Source: Acidobacteriota bacterium
GTDB taxonomy: Bacteria > Acidobacteriota > Polarisedimenticolia > Gp22-AA2
Direction of reading: 5' to 3'
NCBI GenBank assembly: GCA_016177515.1
Contig: JACOUZ010000128.1
Span: 1 to 11,112 of the forward strand
Length of the DNA stretch: 11,112 bases
Below the pieces are notes generated by a model. The model was not told the origin of the DNA and did no database searches. It was given only the letters and a program-made list of their open reading frames with translations. A program made the translations under genes and the position numbers. Below, piece by piece: positions 1-6,471 of this stretch (positions are counted from its first letter, which is position 1; every line of letters begins with the position of its first letter).

Positions 1-785
1 CCGACGGGGAGACGGTTCGATCCGACACGATCCTGATCCGCGACGTCCTGGTCGGCCCCTTCCCCGAAGCGGCGCTCCTGCATTCCGGCTTCGCGCCCGG
101 CATCCCTCGCGTCCGCCTGACCCTCGACGTCGGTGCCGGGCTGAGAAAGCAGTCCGGCCCTCTCGGCGAGGAAGCGACCCGGGCGCTCCTCGCTTTCTGC
201 CCGCGCCTTCTCGCCCACGAGTGCGGCGGGAACGGCTCGCTGCGGGATCTTCTCGCCGGCCCCGCGGAAGCTCCCGGTCCCGGGTCCGGGGCCGCGATCG
301 CCGCGCGGGCCTCCGTCCCCGATGACGGAGACGGATTGCACCTGGCGCACCTGATCGAGCACGTGGCGATCGAGTTGATCGTGACCGTCACGCGCGTCCA
401 CCGCTCCAGCGGCGCGACCTGCGCGCACGCCGGCCGCCTGGATCGCTTCGACATCTTTCTCGAATGCGCCGATCCCCTGACCGGCCGCGCCGCCGCCGTC
501 CTGGCCGTGGCGCTCGTGCGTGACCTCCGCCTTGGCCTGTCGGACCGTCTCGCATTGCATCGCCGGTGTCTCCGCATCCTGGGATTCCTGGCGCCGGCGG
601 ACGACGCGCGGCTGGTCGCCGAGGACGTCGCCCTTCGGCTGGAATGCGGCCGGGAGGAGGCGCTTCAGGCGCTCCAGGAAATGGTCCGCCTGGGATATCT
701 CGACGCGGGGCCGGCGGCCTACGTCTTCAGCTCCCCCACCGGCGTTCTGTTCCGCAGGGCAGCCGTCCGGTTCTCCCCCGGCTGA
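1..785 (+). CDS. Cyanophycin synthetase N-domain-like protein (partial, 5' end outside window)
   Basis: The frame is open from the window edge (first full codon at base 3) to a TGA at 783-785, giving 260 visible residues. The pattern follows the N-terminal domain of cyanophycin synthetase CphA1: a strand with RVRLTLDVG, a segment PRLLAHECGGNGS (compare the H-C-S-x-G region of CphA), then LAHLIEHVAIEL, then a strand-helix unit RFDIFLECADPLTGRAAAVLAVAL. The HxxEH residues are His116, Glu119 and His120 of the fragment (bases 348-362); in some CphA1 proteins this region forms a cryptic peptide-hydrolysing site. Residues from about 190 to the end look like a winged helix (LRILGFL...EEALQALQEMVRLGYLDAG...YVF). 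No ATP-grasp or Mur-ligase module follows, so this is not a cyanophycin synthetase. The resemblance was recognised by eye from remembered family sequence. The function is unknown, possibly peptide binding or hydrolysis. Confidence 0.6.
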   Translation, partial: DGETVRSDTILIRDVLVGPFPEAALLHSGFAPGIPRVRLTLDVGAGLRKQSGPLGEEATRALLAFCPRLLAHECGGNGSLRDLLAGPAEAPGPGSGAAIAARASVPDDGDGLHLAHLIEHVAIELIVTVTRVHRSSGATCAHAGRLDRFDIFLECADPLTGRAAAVLAVALVRDLRLGLSDRLALHRRCLRILGFLAPADDARLVAEDVALRLECGREEALQALQEMVRLGYLDAGPAAYVFSSPTGVLFRRAAVRFSPG

Positions 786-1036
786 GGCCCGCGGACCAGC
801 GGATGACAGACACCACCGTGAGCCTCTGGATCCTCGAGGACGACCGCTCCCGCGACTGGACGCCCTGAGTGACGTCTTCTCGTTAAGTGTGGCTGGCACA
901 CCGCACCGCGCTGGGGCGCCAGCCCCTCCGGCGGCCCGCCGGGGGGCGGACCGAAGCGCAGCGCAGGCCGGCGCGGCCGTTGACCCGGGGGCCGCGACTC
1001 ATCTGTACTCCAGGCAGGTTGCAGAGGGGGGGACAT

Positions 1037-1588
1037 TCAGGACGACTCGTGCTTGGAGGCTCCCTCGCGCTCCTCGAAAATCGCCTCGAGCTCCGCGAGG
1101 GCTTCGAGGTCCTTGGGGCGCCCGATAGCCCGCTTGATCCGGATCAGCGTCGGGAGGTCCAGGCACCTGCAGTCACAACCGAAAAAGCTCAGAGCCACTG
1201 TATGCGGGAGGAGGGCTTCATAGTTACCTCCGCCCGTGACCTCGCCCAGCAGATCCAGATCTCCCGCAGTGGTGGTCAGAGTGAAATTCAGGCCGCGTCG
1301 AACCGTAGCCTCCTCCCACTGAAATGGCAGGTTGGGAGGGGCGCCTCGCAGGTAGGGCTTCAAGGACCGGAGCGCGTGGACTAGGAGTGTGTCCGAGTCA
1401 TGGCATGGGTCGCGATGACTCGGACACACTCCTAGGCGGTGGATGTTATCCGAAGACCGGGAATAGACGACATCGATGTCCTGTGTCAGGCGCGCCGACC
1501 CGTGCGCTGTGGCCGCGAGCCCGCTGATGATGATGAATTCAACTCGCTCATCGGCCAGAGTCCGGATCAAGCGCTCGAAATCGGTCAT
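1037..1588 (-). CDS. Nucleotidyltransferase-fold protein carrying a 17-residue palindrome-encoded insertion
   Basis: This 183-residue protein has the minimal nucleotidyltransferase signature: GLAATAHGSARLTQDIDVVY, with Gly30-Ser31 and the metal-binding pair Asp37/Asp39, and a later acidic strand GDLDLLGEV (Asp110/Asp112) that could supply the third carboxylate. The C-terminal part (LIRIKRAIGRPKDLEALAELEAI) is the usual helical end of this family, in which lysine and arginine lie near the nucleotide site. Its ATG overlaps the TGA of the small upstream gene (ATGA), so the two are probably translationally coupled. Residues 53-69 (GVCPSHRDPCHDSDTLL) are encoded by a perfect inverted repeat and interrupt what should be one helix (NIHRL/VHALRSL) just after the catalytic strand. 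Related proteins act as toxins, or as AMP-adding antitoxins in MNT/HEPN or AbiE-type pairs, but the substrate here is unknown. The insertion may have inactivated it. Confidence 0.8.
   Translation of the reverse strand: MTDFERLIRTLADERVEFIIISGLAATAHGSARLTQDIDVVYSRSSDNIHRLGVCPSHRDPCHDSDTLLVHALRSLKPYLRGAPPNLPFQWEEATVRRGLNFTLTTTAGDLDLLGEVTGGGNYEALLPHTVALSFFGCDCRCLDLPTLIRIKRAIGRPKDLEALAELEAIFEEREGASKHESS
1381..1435. repeat. Perfect 21-bp inverted repeat inserted in frame, with CTAG at both ends
   Basis: The left arm is 1381-1401 and the right arm is its exact reverse complement at 1415-1435, with a 13-base loop (GGCATGGGTCGCG). Each arm is CTAG plus a 17-base core GAGTGTGTCCGAGTCAT. Removing 51 bases (one CTAG plus the 47-base core-loop-core) restores an uninterrupted reading frame and a normal helix in the host protein. 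This suggests insertion with a 4-bp CTAG target duplication. The element is open in only one of three frames on the coding strand; the others read TAG at the CTAG end or TGA inside. No T-tract follows either side, so it is not a standard terminator. It resembles a very small MITE or a Rickettsia-type palindromic element; the family is not identified. Confidence 0.9.
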
Positions 1589-1761
1589 CGCGGGGTTTCA
1601 CGCGACCTTCCAGCCCGGCGGGCTTCTGCAGCAAGACGCTGCAGAGCCACGAGCTGGGCAAGTCGCTCGGCGACCGACCTCCTGAGGTTTTCACGCAACA
1701 GGCTCCGATCCACGTCCTTCTTATACTTCTCGATGACGGGATCCGCTTCGAGCCTCTCCAT
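1585..1761 (-). CDS. Small protein encoded upstream of and overlapping the nucleotidyltransferase gene
   Basis: This 58-residue product begins MERLEADPVIEKYKKDVDRS and continues with a mostly helical, highly charged sequence containing SLLRENLRRSVAERLAQLVALQRLAAEARR. The stop TGA (1585-1587) shares bases with the ATG of the nucleotidyltransferase gene. The motif DPVIExYKxDVDRxLLRENL followed by a leucine-rich helix is, from memory, typical of small proteins encoded directly before nucleotidyltransferases of this type. That supports a real gene pair rather than a chance frame. It may be a partner or antitoxin-like component; this is inferred from size, charge and coupling only. A TAGAAT-like -10 box lies about 32 bases upstream of the start (complement of 1793-1798), but no convincing -35 goes with it. 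Confidence 0.7.
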   Translation of the reverse strand: MERLEADPVIEKYKKDVDRSLLRENLRRSVAERLAQLVALQRLAAEARRAGRSRETPR

Positions 1762-1801
1762 GTCAGGCCCCGAGAACCAATTTCACTGACCCATTCTACA
1801 C

Positions 1802-1906
1802 GACGCCATTGCCGAGGTGGCGGCGCTGCGGCTCGACCCGGGGTTCGAGCCGGCCAGGATGAACCTCGAGCACTCAATCCGGAGTGGCCGCCGGCTGCGG
1901 CGTTGA
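1802..1906 (+). pseudogene. Remnant of the 3' end of a TPR-protein gene
   Basis: In the plus frame starting at 1802 the codons read DAIAEVAALRLDPGFEPARM then NLEH, followed by ten unremarkable residues to a TGA at 1904-1906. This matches the second half of a tetratricopeptide repeat (A-x-LRLDP-x-F-x-PAR-x-NLE), which commonly sits at the end of TPR proteins. The same frame is closed by a TGA at 1787-1789, so only about 34 codons survive and no start is available. The tail overlaps the 3' end of the convergent ChaN-like gene. I read it as a truncated leftover of a gene lost when the neighbouring nucleotidyltransferase pair arrived or the region rearranged. A chance match in GC-rich DNA cannot be excluded. 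Confidence 0.35.
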
Positions 1907-3613
1907 GCCGCTCCTTATGGCGGGGCGCACGCGCTCGGTGAGATCGAGATAGGTCTTGAGCGCGCTGCCGCTGGCGCGGAAGGAGCGGCGGAACAGGCGG
2001 GCGATCTCGCGGCGGTCGAGGACGCCGGCGCGGTAGGCGTCGTGGATCTGCTGCCCCAGGAAGTACCCCAGCTCGTGGATCAGGATGTTGCCGCGGCGCG
2101 GCTCGGCGCGGATGCCGGCCAGGATCTGCGCGGGCACCTCGTCGTACTTCGCGTAATTCTGCTCGAATTTCTTGTGCAGCAGGATGAAGTCGATGATGGC
2201 GTTGAAGTCCTCGTAGGAGAACCGCGTCTCTCTCTCGATCGTGGCGCGGTCCTTGCGGTAATACTGGTAGAGATCGGTCTCGAAGAAGTGGTTGCGGCTG
2301 GGGTCGAGCAGCTTGGAACCGAAGAAGCCGAGCGCCTCCTCCAGCACGCCGGTGTAGAACAGGTCGTGCTGGGGCATCTCGCGCGGCGCGCCGTCGTAGA
2401 TCTCCCCCTTCAGGGCCAGGTTGATGAAGTGGGCCGCCTCCTCGCCGGCGTGCACCACGTTCATCTGGCCGATCAGGATGGCGTTGATGCGCGGGATGTA
2501 GCAGGAGCCCCTCTCGGAGAGGTGGCCGGCGATCTCGTCGACCTCCGCCTCGGTGAACCTGTGGCCGCGGAGGAGGTGCTTCAGCTCCCCTTCCTCCAGG
2601 CCCGAATACACCTCGGGATAGGCGTCCACCAGGAACTCGCGGCTGCGTCCCGGGCGCCGCACGCAGTGACTGTACTTGTCGATGCGCAGGAACTTCAGGA
2701 TGGTATCGATCATGCCGTAGAGCGTGGAGGTGAGATCGACGTCCTCCTGGTCCTCGGCCTCCCCCTTCCACACCTCGATGGTCTGGCGGTACGCCTCGTA
2801 CTTGGCGAGCGGGCTGGTGTTGAAGTGACAGAAGCGGCCGGGCCCCAGGGTGACGACGTCCACCTGCTCCTCCCCCCGCTCGGCGAGCTGCCAGTAGATC
2901 TCCTCGAGGTTCTGCAGGACGATCACCCCGCGGCGCTCGAGCCCCTTGGCCTTCAGGTCGGCCGTCACCTTGCGCGGCAGGTGATTGCGCGCCAGGTGCG
3001 ATTCGCCGATCACCACGACGATCTTCGCCCCGGGCCTCCCCTGCGCGATGTCCGCGATGCGGGCCGCAGCGTGCGCGTCGCGCCTGCGGATGTACCTGAG
3101 GCCGCTGCGCGGCTCGCTGTCGATTCCGAACACGGCGAGCCGGTGCTCGCGCGCCACCTCGAACACTCGCCTGAAGGAGCTCCAGTCGTAGCCCCAGTCC
3201 AGGTCGTAGCGGATCCCACGCAGGAACTCGGCCTCCCCGATTTCCCCTGCCATGAACCGATCGAGGATCTTCTGGCTTCGGGCGTAGACCATCTCGAGGC
3301 ACACGACCACCTCGCGCGATCGCCCGGCGATCTCTCTCAGCAGGCGGGAGGCGAACTCCTGGGACGCGGGCAGGGCGTGGTAATCGCCGATGTAGACGAC
3401 GTCGGCCTTGTAGCAGGCCACGACCAGGTCATCGAAGGACGACAGCCCCTCGATCCGGGAGAACTCGTCGTGGAAGTCCCTTATGTATCTCTTCCGCGCG
3501 TTGCGATCGACCCCGAGGATGTCCTTCTTCAGGCGCGCGACCGTGGCCTTCTGGAGGGCGATCTCCTCTTTGATCTGCGGGGATGGCGTGTTCAGGGGAG
3601 AGGGGCTCGACAT
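1874..3613 (-). CDS. ChaN-like (Tiki/EreA superfamily) protein with a long C-terminal extension
   Basis: This is a 579-residue protein. Residues about 40-270 show the ChaN/haem-binding-uptake fold signatures: VVYIGDYHALPASQEF (residues 73-87, Asp77 and His79 in the first active-site position, where GExH is usual), VVVCLEMVY with Glu107, and VVVIGESHLARNHLP (residues 199-213, Glu204 and His206). Members of this superfamily use paired Glu/His residues for metal-dependent hydrolysis or haem binding; E. coli ChaN binds haem. There is no signal peptide or lipobox at the N-terminus, so unlike lipoprotein ChaN this one is probably cytoplasmic. Residues about 290-560 form a large helical extension that I do not recognise (for example LYQYYRKDRATIERETRFSYEDFNAIIDF). 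It lies 73 bases downstream of tatA on the same strand and may be read with it. The ATG start follows a purine-poor leader, so the exact start is less certain. Confidence 0.7.
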   Translation of the reverse strand: MSSPSPLNTPSPQIKEEIALQKATVARLKKDILGVDRNARKRYIRDFHDEFSRIEGLSSFDDLVVACYKADVVYIGDYHALPASQEFASRLLREIAGRSREVVVCLEMVYARSQKILDRFMAGEIGEAEFLRGIRYDLDWGYDWSSFRRVFEVAREHRLAVFGIDSEPRSGLRYIRRRDAHAAARIADIAQGRPGAKIVVVIGESHLARNHLPRKVTADLKAKGLERRGVIVLQNLEEIYWQLAERGEEQVDVVTLGPGRFCHFNTSPLAKYEAYRQTIEVWKGEAEDQEDVDLTSTLYGMIDTILKFLRIDKYSHCVRRPGRSREFLVDAYPEVYSGLEEGELKHLLRGHRFTEAEVDEIAGHLSERGSCYIPRINAILIGQMNVVHAGEEAAHFINLALKGEIYDGAPREMPQHDLFYTGVLEEALGFFGSKLLDPSRNHFFETDLYQYYRKDRATIERETRFSYEDFNAIIDFILLHKKFEQNYAKYDEVPAQILAGIRAEPRRGNILIHELGYFLGQQIHDAYRAGVLDRREIARLFRRSFRASGSALKTYLDLTERVRPAIRSGSTPQPAATPD

Positions 3614-3686
3614 GGCGGGCCGGGGGGATCAGAGCTGCCGAGCGCCCGCCCCGGCCCGGGGACCAGGAACTGGCGAAGCGAGGCGC

Positions 3687-3866
3687 TCAGTTGCTCTTGG
3701 TTTCCTTGCTTTTCTGATCTTCCTGATCCCCGCCATGCAAGGCTTCCTTGAAGTTGCGGATGCCCGCTCCGAGGCCACGGGCCAGTTCGGGGATTTTCTT
3801 GCCGCCGAAGATCAGCAGCAGGATGATGAAGATCAGTACCAGTTCAGGAATGCCAATCGGACCCAT
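3687..3866 (-). CDS. tatA: Twin-arginine translocase subunit TatA/TatE
   Basis: This 59-residue protein is the pore-forming subunit of the Tat pathway, which exports folded, often cofactor-bearing proteins. It has the complete TatA plan: a short N-terminus (MGPIGIPEL), one hydrophobic transmembrane helix (VLIFIILLLIF), the FG hinge (Phe20-Gly21), an amphipathic helix KKIPELARGLGAGIRNFKEA and a charged, lysine-rich tail. I chose the ATG at 3864-3866 because TatA proteins typically start with MG-x-G-PEL and because GGGGGTG lies a few bases upstream. An in-frame GTG at 3873-3875 would add only three residues (MKL). The gene lies 48 bases after selB on the same strand. No tatC or tatB is visible, which is common because tatA is often separate. 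The short tail favours TatA over TatB. Confidence 0.95.
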   Translation of the reverse strand: MGPIGIPELVLIFIILLLIFGGKKIPELARGLGAGIRNFKEALHGGDQEDQKSKETKSN

Positions 3867-3914
3867 GAGTTTCACCCCCAGCGCGACCCATCTTAGACCC
3901 CGGTGCGGGGATAG

Positions 3915-5867
3915 TCAATGCGCGGCCGGGCCGCCTGCGTCCGGCCCCGGGGGAGGGAGGATGAGCCTCTTGTTCCCCTCGCGGCGGGTGACCCGCGTCT
4001 GGTCGAAGTGCTCGAGGAGGGGAATGGCGTTCTTGCGGCTCGTCCCGCTCAGCTCCTTGAACTCGGAGATGTCGATGACCGGGCTCGTGGCGCGCTGCCC
4101 CCACAACCGCTGCTTGAGGTCCTCGATCGCCCGGACATGGAACACCTTGCCGTCCGGGATGCGCACCAGGCGTCCGCGCGACAGGAGCAGGTGGAACAGG
4201 CGCGCGACCTGCGCCGCGTCGGCCCCCAGGGCCGCCGCCACCTGGTCCGGCTCGGGCGGATTGGTCCCGGCGGCGGCGAAGCGCTCCTCGATCCGATCCA
4301 GGAGCGCCGTCTCCTTCTCGGACAGCGCGATCCTGTGGGTGGCGACGGCGACCCGGTCCTTTTCCATCCGGACGGCGCCGCGGCCCGCCAGGTCGGCGAG
4401 GAGGGACTTGAAGATGTCGGGGTGGGCGCGGTCGAACAGCCGCGTGCGCAGCTCCTCCCTCGGGAGTCCCTCCTTGAGCGGCTCCTTCCGGTGGAACGCC
4501 TCCAGCTCGGCCACGACCTTGCCGCACAGGGCGCGCCACGCCCCGCCCTCCACGTAGCGCACGGCGGGGGCCGGCAGCGCCACGATCTCGTTCGAGCGCA
4601 CCATCCCCTGAAGCTCGCGGGCCGACTCCACCGGGTCCAGGCCGGTGAGGGACCTGAGGCCGCCGGAGTCGATGCCGGAGACTCCGGCCTCCTCAAGAAG
4701 CGCGCGCAGCCTCGTCGCCGGGGCCGGGTCGGCGAGGCGCAGGAACCGTTCGCGCGCACCGGGCGACGATCCCCGCAGCTTGGGGGGCTGGTTGTGCAGG
4801 ATCGTCCCCCCTCCGATCGTCACCGAGGGGGAGTAGCGGCGCACGATGAACCGGTCCCCCGGCAGGGCCGGCACGGGGGACTCGAGGCGCAGCTGCGCGA
4901 AACCGCTGCCGCCGGGCGGGACATCCCGGCCTTCGAGCAGCTTCACGCGCGCCATGGCCTCCAGCGTGCCGTGGTGGAAGCGGACCCGCGCCATGTCGCG
5001 CAGCGGCGCGTCCGTCCCCGGCAGGATCTCCAGGCGGACGTCCAGCATGCGCGCCGGCCGCAGGACCCCCGGCACGGTCAGAAGGTTGCCGCGCTCGACC
5101 GCCCCCGCTTCGACGGACTGCAAGTTAACTGCCGTCCGCTGTCCGGGGATCGCCTCCTTCGTCGGCCGGTTGAAGACCTCGATGCCGCGGACGCGCGCCG
5201 TGATCCCCTGGGGCAGGACCGCGACCTCGTCTCCCTCCCGGATCGTGCCGGCGATGAGCGTTCCCGTGACGACGCTGCCGAACCCCTTGATGCTGAACGA
5301 GCGATCGACCGGCAGGCGCATCAGCCCCTGCGCCGGGCGCGGCGCCACCCGCGCCGCGAGGTCCCGAAGGGCCGCTTTCAGATCGACCAGGCCGGCACCG
5401 GTCCGGCTGCTCACGGCGACGACGGGGGCGGCATCCAGGAAGGAGCCGGCCGCGAACTCCTTCGCCTCCAGCTTCACCAGGTCCAGGATGTCCGGCTCCA
5501 CGAGGTCGCTCTTGGTGAGGACGATGATGCCGTGCCGGATGTGCAGCAGGCGGCAGATGTCGAAGTGCTCCCGCGTCTGCGGCTTGATCGATTCGTCGGC
5601 CGCGATGACCATAAGGACCAGGTCGATCCCCCCGACGCCCGCCAGCATGTTCTTGACGAAGCGCTCGTGGCCGGGAACGTCCACGAAGCCGACCCGCGTG
5701 CCGTCGTCCAGGACCAGGCTGGCGAAGCCGATGTCGATCGTGATGCCGCGCTCCTTCTCCTCCTTGAGGCGGTCGGGATCGGTGCCGGTGAGGGCGAGGA
5801 CCAGGGCGCTCTTGCCGTGGTCGATGTGGCCGGCGGTGCCGACGACGATCTGGCGGGGGGGGCTCAT
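3915..5867 (-). CDS. selB: Selenocysteine-specific translation elongation factor SelB
   Basis: This 650-residue GTPase delivers selenocysteyl-tRNA to ribosomes paused at UGA codons marked by a SECIS hairpin. The G domain is intact: GHIDHGKS (13-20), switch I ERGITIDIGFA, DVPGH (63-67) and TKSD (118-121). The EF-Tu-like domains 2 and 3 follow (DRSFSIKGFGSVVTGTL near 188-204, then PGDRFIVRRYSPSVTIGGG). GITIDIGFA and the long C-terminus distinguish SelB from EF-Tu. The last ~270 residues are winged helices; the final one (IDISEFKELSGTSRKNAIPLLEHFD...RREGNKRLIL) is the expected SECIS-binding module. It starts 22 bases after the second DUF507 gene, suggesting one transcript. A small hairpin (3898-3910, 5-bp stem) sits just past the stop but lacks a T-run. 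Neither selA, selD nor tRNA-Sec is in this window. Confidence 0.97.
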   Translation of the reverse strand: MSPPRQIVVGTAGHIDHGKSALVLALTGTDPDRLKEEKERGITIDIGFASLVLDDGTRVGFVDVPGHERFVKNMLAGVGGIDLVLMVIAADESIKPQTREHFDICRLLHIRHGIIVLTKSDLVEPDILDLVKLEAKEFAAGSFLDAAPVVAVSSRTGAGLVDLKAALRDLAARVAPRPAQGLMRLPVDRSFSIKGFGSVVTGTLIAGTIREGDEVAVLPQGITARVRGIEVFNRPTKEAIPGQRTAVNLQSVEAGAVERGNLLTVPGVLRPARMLDVRLEILPGTDAPLRDMARVRFHHGTLEAMARVKLLEGRDVPPGGSGFAQLRLESPVPALPGDRFIVRRYSPSVTIGGGTILHNQPPKLRGSSPGARERFLRLADPAPATRLRALLEEAGVSGIDSGGLRSLTGLDPVESARELQGMVRSNEIVALPAPAVRYVEGGAWRALCGKVVAELEAFHRKEPLKEGLPREELRTRLFDRAHPDIFKSLLADLAGRGAVRMEKDRVAVATHRIALSEKETALLDRIEERFAAAGTNPPEPDQVAAALGADAAQVARLFHLLLSRGRLVRIPDGKVFHVRAIEDLKQRLWGQRATSPVIDISEFKELSGTSRKNAIPLLEHFDQTRVTRREGNKRLILPPPGPDAGGPAAH

Positions 5868-5889
5868 GGGGTGAAGTCCGGAGGCGGGG

Positions 5890-6174
5890 CTACTCGCGGA
5901 CCCGTTTCACCTTCTTCAGCTCCTCGTCGTAGTACTTGCGGAAGAGGAGGTCCCACTCGGCGCTGCCTTCCGGCAGGTCCCGTCTCTGCAGGGCGATCTT
6001 GCGGCGGATCGCCTCCTCCATCTCGTCCTCCTTGACCAGCTCGGACTCGAGGATCTGCAAGGCCCGCAGGCGGATGTCGTTCGGATCGCCCAGGAACTCG
6101 ATCCCGTCGTCGTCCTCGAGGGCGTTGATGAACAGGTGCGACAGGTGGACGCAGCGCTCGTGGCTCAGCCTCAC
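5890..6174 (-). CDS. DUF507 family protein, C-terminal-half type
   Basis: This 94-residue protein begins at a GTG (6172-6174) that overlaps the upstream stop as GTGA, so coupled translation is likely. The sequence (VRLSHERCVHLSHLFINALE ... EMEEAIRRKI ... EGSAEWDLLFRKYYDEELKK) matches the second half of the longer, about 180-residue DUF507 proteins I recall from Campylobacterota and Aquificota, including the terminal pattern G-(S/T)-x-E-(W/Y)-D-(L/I)-(L/I)-F-x-K-x-Y-x-EEL. It is strongly charged and predicted all-helical, with no membrane segment. The biochemical function of DUF507 is unknown. Being directly upstream of selB and downstream of a sister gene suggests a heteromeric pair made from one transcript; any link to selenium or translation is speculation. 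Confidence 0.85.
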   Translation of the reverse strand: MRLSHERCVHLSHLFINALEDDDGIEFLGDPNDIRLRALQILESELVKEDEMEEAIRRKIALQRRDLPEGSAEWDLLFRKYYDEELKKVKRVRE

Positions 6175-6452
6175 GAGATCACCATCTTGCGGTCGCGCGC
6201 CAGCTTCGACTTCACCTTGCGGAAGAGCTCCTGGTAGTTGACCATGCCGCGGCTGATCTCCTCCGAGTAGTTCTTGAGGAGCTCGTGGACCTCCTCGTTC
6301 AGGCGCTCCTCGGTCGCCAGGTCGGCGGTGAACACCCGCGCCAGGAGGTCGATGGCCGCCTCCGGATGATCCGCCGTGATCAGCTCGTCCCGGATCAGCC
6401 CGCGGATGATCTTCTGGGACATCGCTTCCACCTGGTCGCGCGTCAGTCGCAT
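6171..6452 (-). CDS. DUF507 family protein, N-terminal-half type
   Basis: This 93-residue protein starts with MRLTRDQVEAMSQKIIRGLI. The start at 6450-6452 is preferred over an in-frame ATG 21 bases upstream because DUF507 proteins typically begin with MRL(S/T). The body TADLATEERLNEEVHELLKNYSEEISRGMVNYQELFRKVKSKLARDR corresponds to the first half of the long DUF507 proteins (pattern A-x-LxExVxExLxxxxxEI...LFxxxKxKLA). It is charged, helical and cytoplasmic. Both DUF507 products here share the same opening (V/M)RL(S/T)xExxxxxS and similar helix spacing, suggesting an ancient internal duplication. The gene lies 19 bases downstream of the terminator T-tract, so its promoter is either inside or beyond that hairpin, or expression depends on read-through from the sigma factor gene. 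Confidence 0.85.
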   Translation of the reverse strand: MRLTRDQVEAMSQKIIRGLIRDELITADHPEAAIDLLARVFTADLATEERLNEEVHELLKNYSEEISRGMVNYQELFRKVKSKLARDRKMVIS

Positions 6453-6471
6453 GGTTCGGGCAGAATAGCAC

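Noticed and set aside
803..868. A 21-codon frame (MTDTTVSLWILEDDRSRDWT...) after the cyanophycin-like gene
   Set aside because: No ribosome-binding site, no recognised homologue and too short to support; it could be the start of a lost gene but nothing shows this.
972..996. GC-rich inverted repeats after the nucleotidyltransferase gene (CGCGGCC/GGCCGCG) as a terminator
   Set aside because: The 7-bp stem has an 11-base loop and no T-run; such repeats are expected by chance in this base composition.
1381..1435. The palindrome as a transcription terminator
   Set aside because: It lies inside a coding region, and neither strand has a T-tract after the stem.
2042..3751. A 569-residue open frame antisense to the ChaN-like gene
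   Set aside because: It is a codon-bias shadow; the minus strand has the recognisable motifs.
3918..6035. A 705-residue open frame antisense to selB
   Set aside because: It mirrors the clear SelB coding strand; long antisense frames are expected in GC-rich codons, and the translation is low-complexity and Arg/Asp/Gln-rich with no domain.
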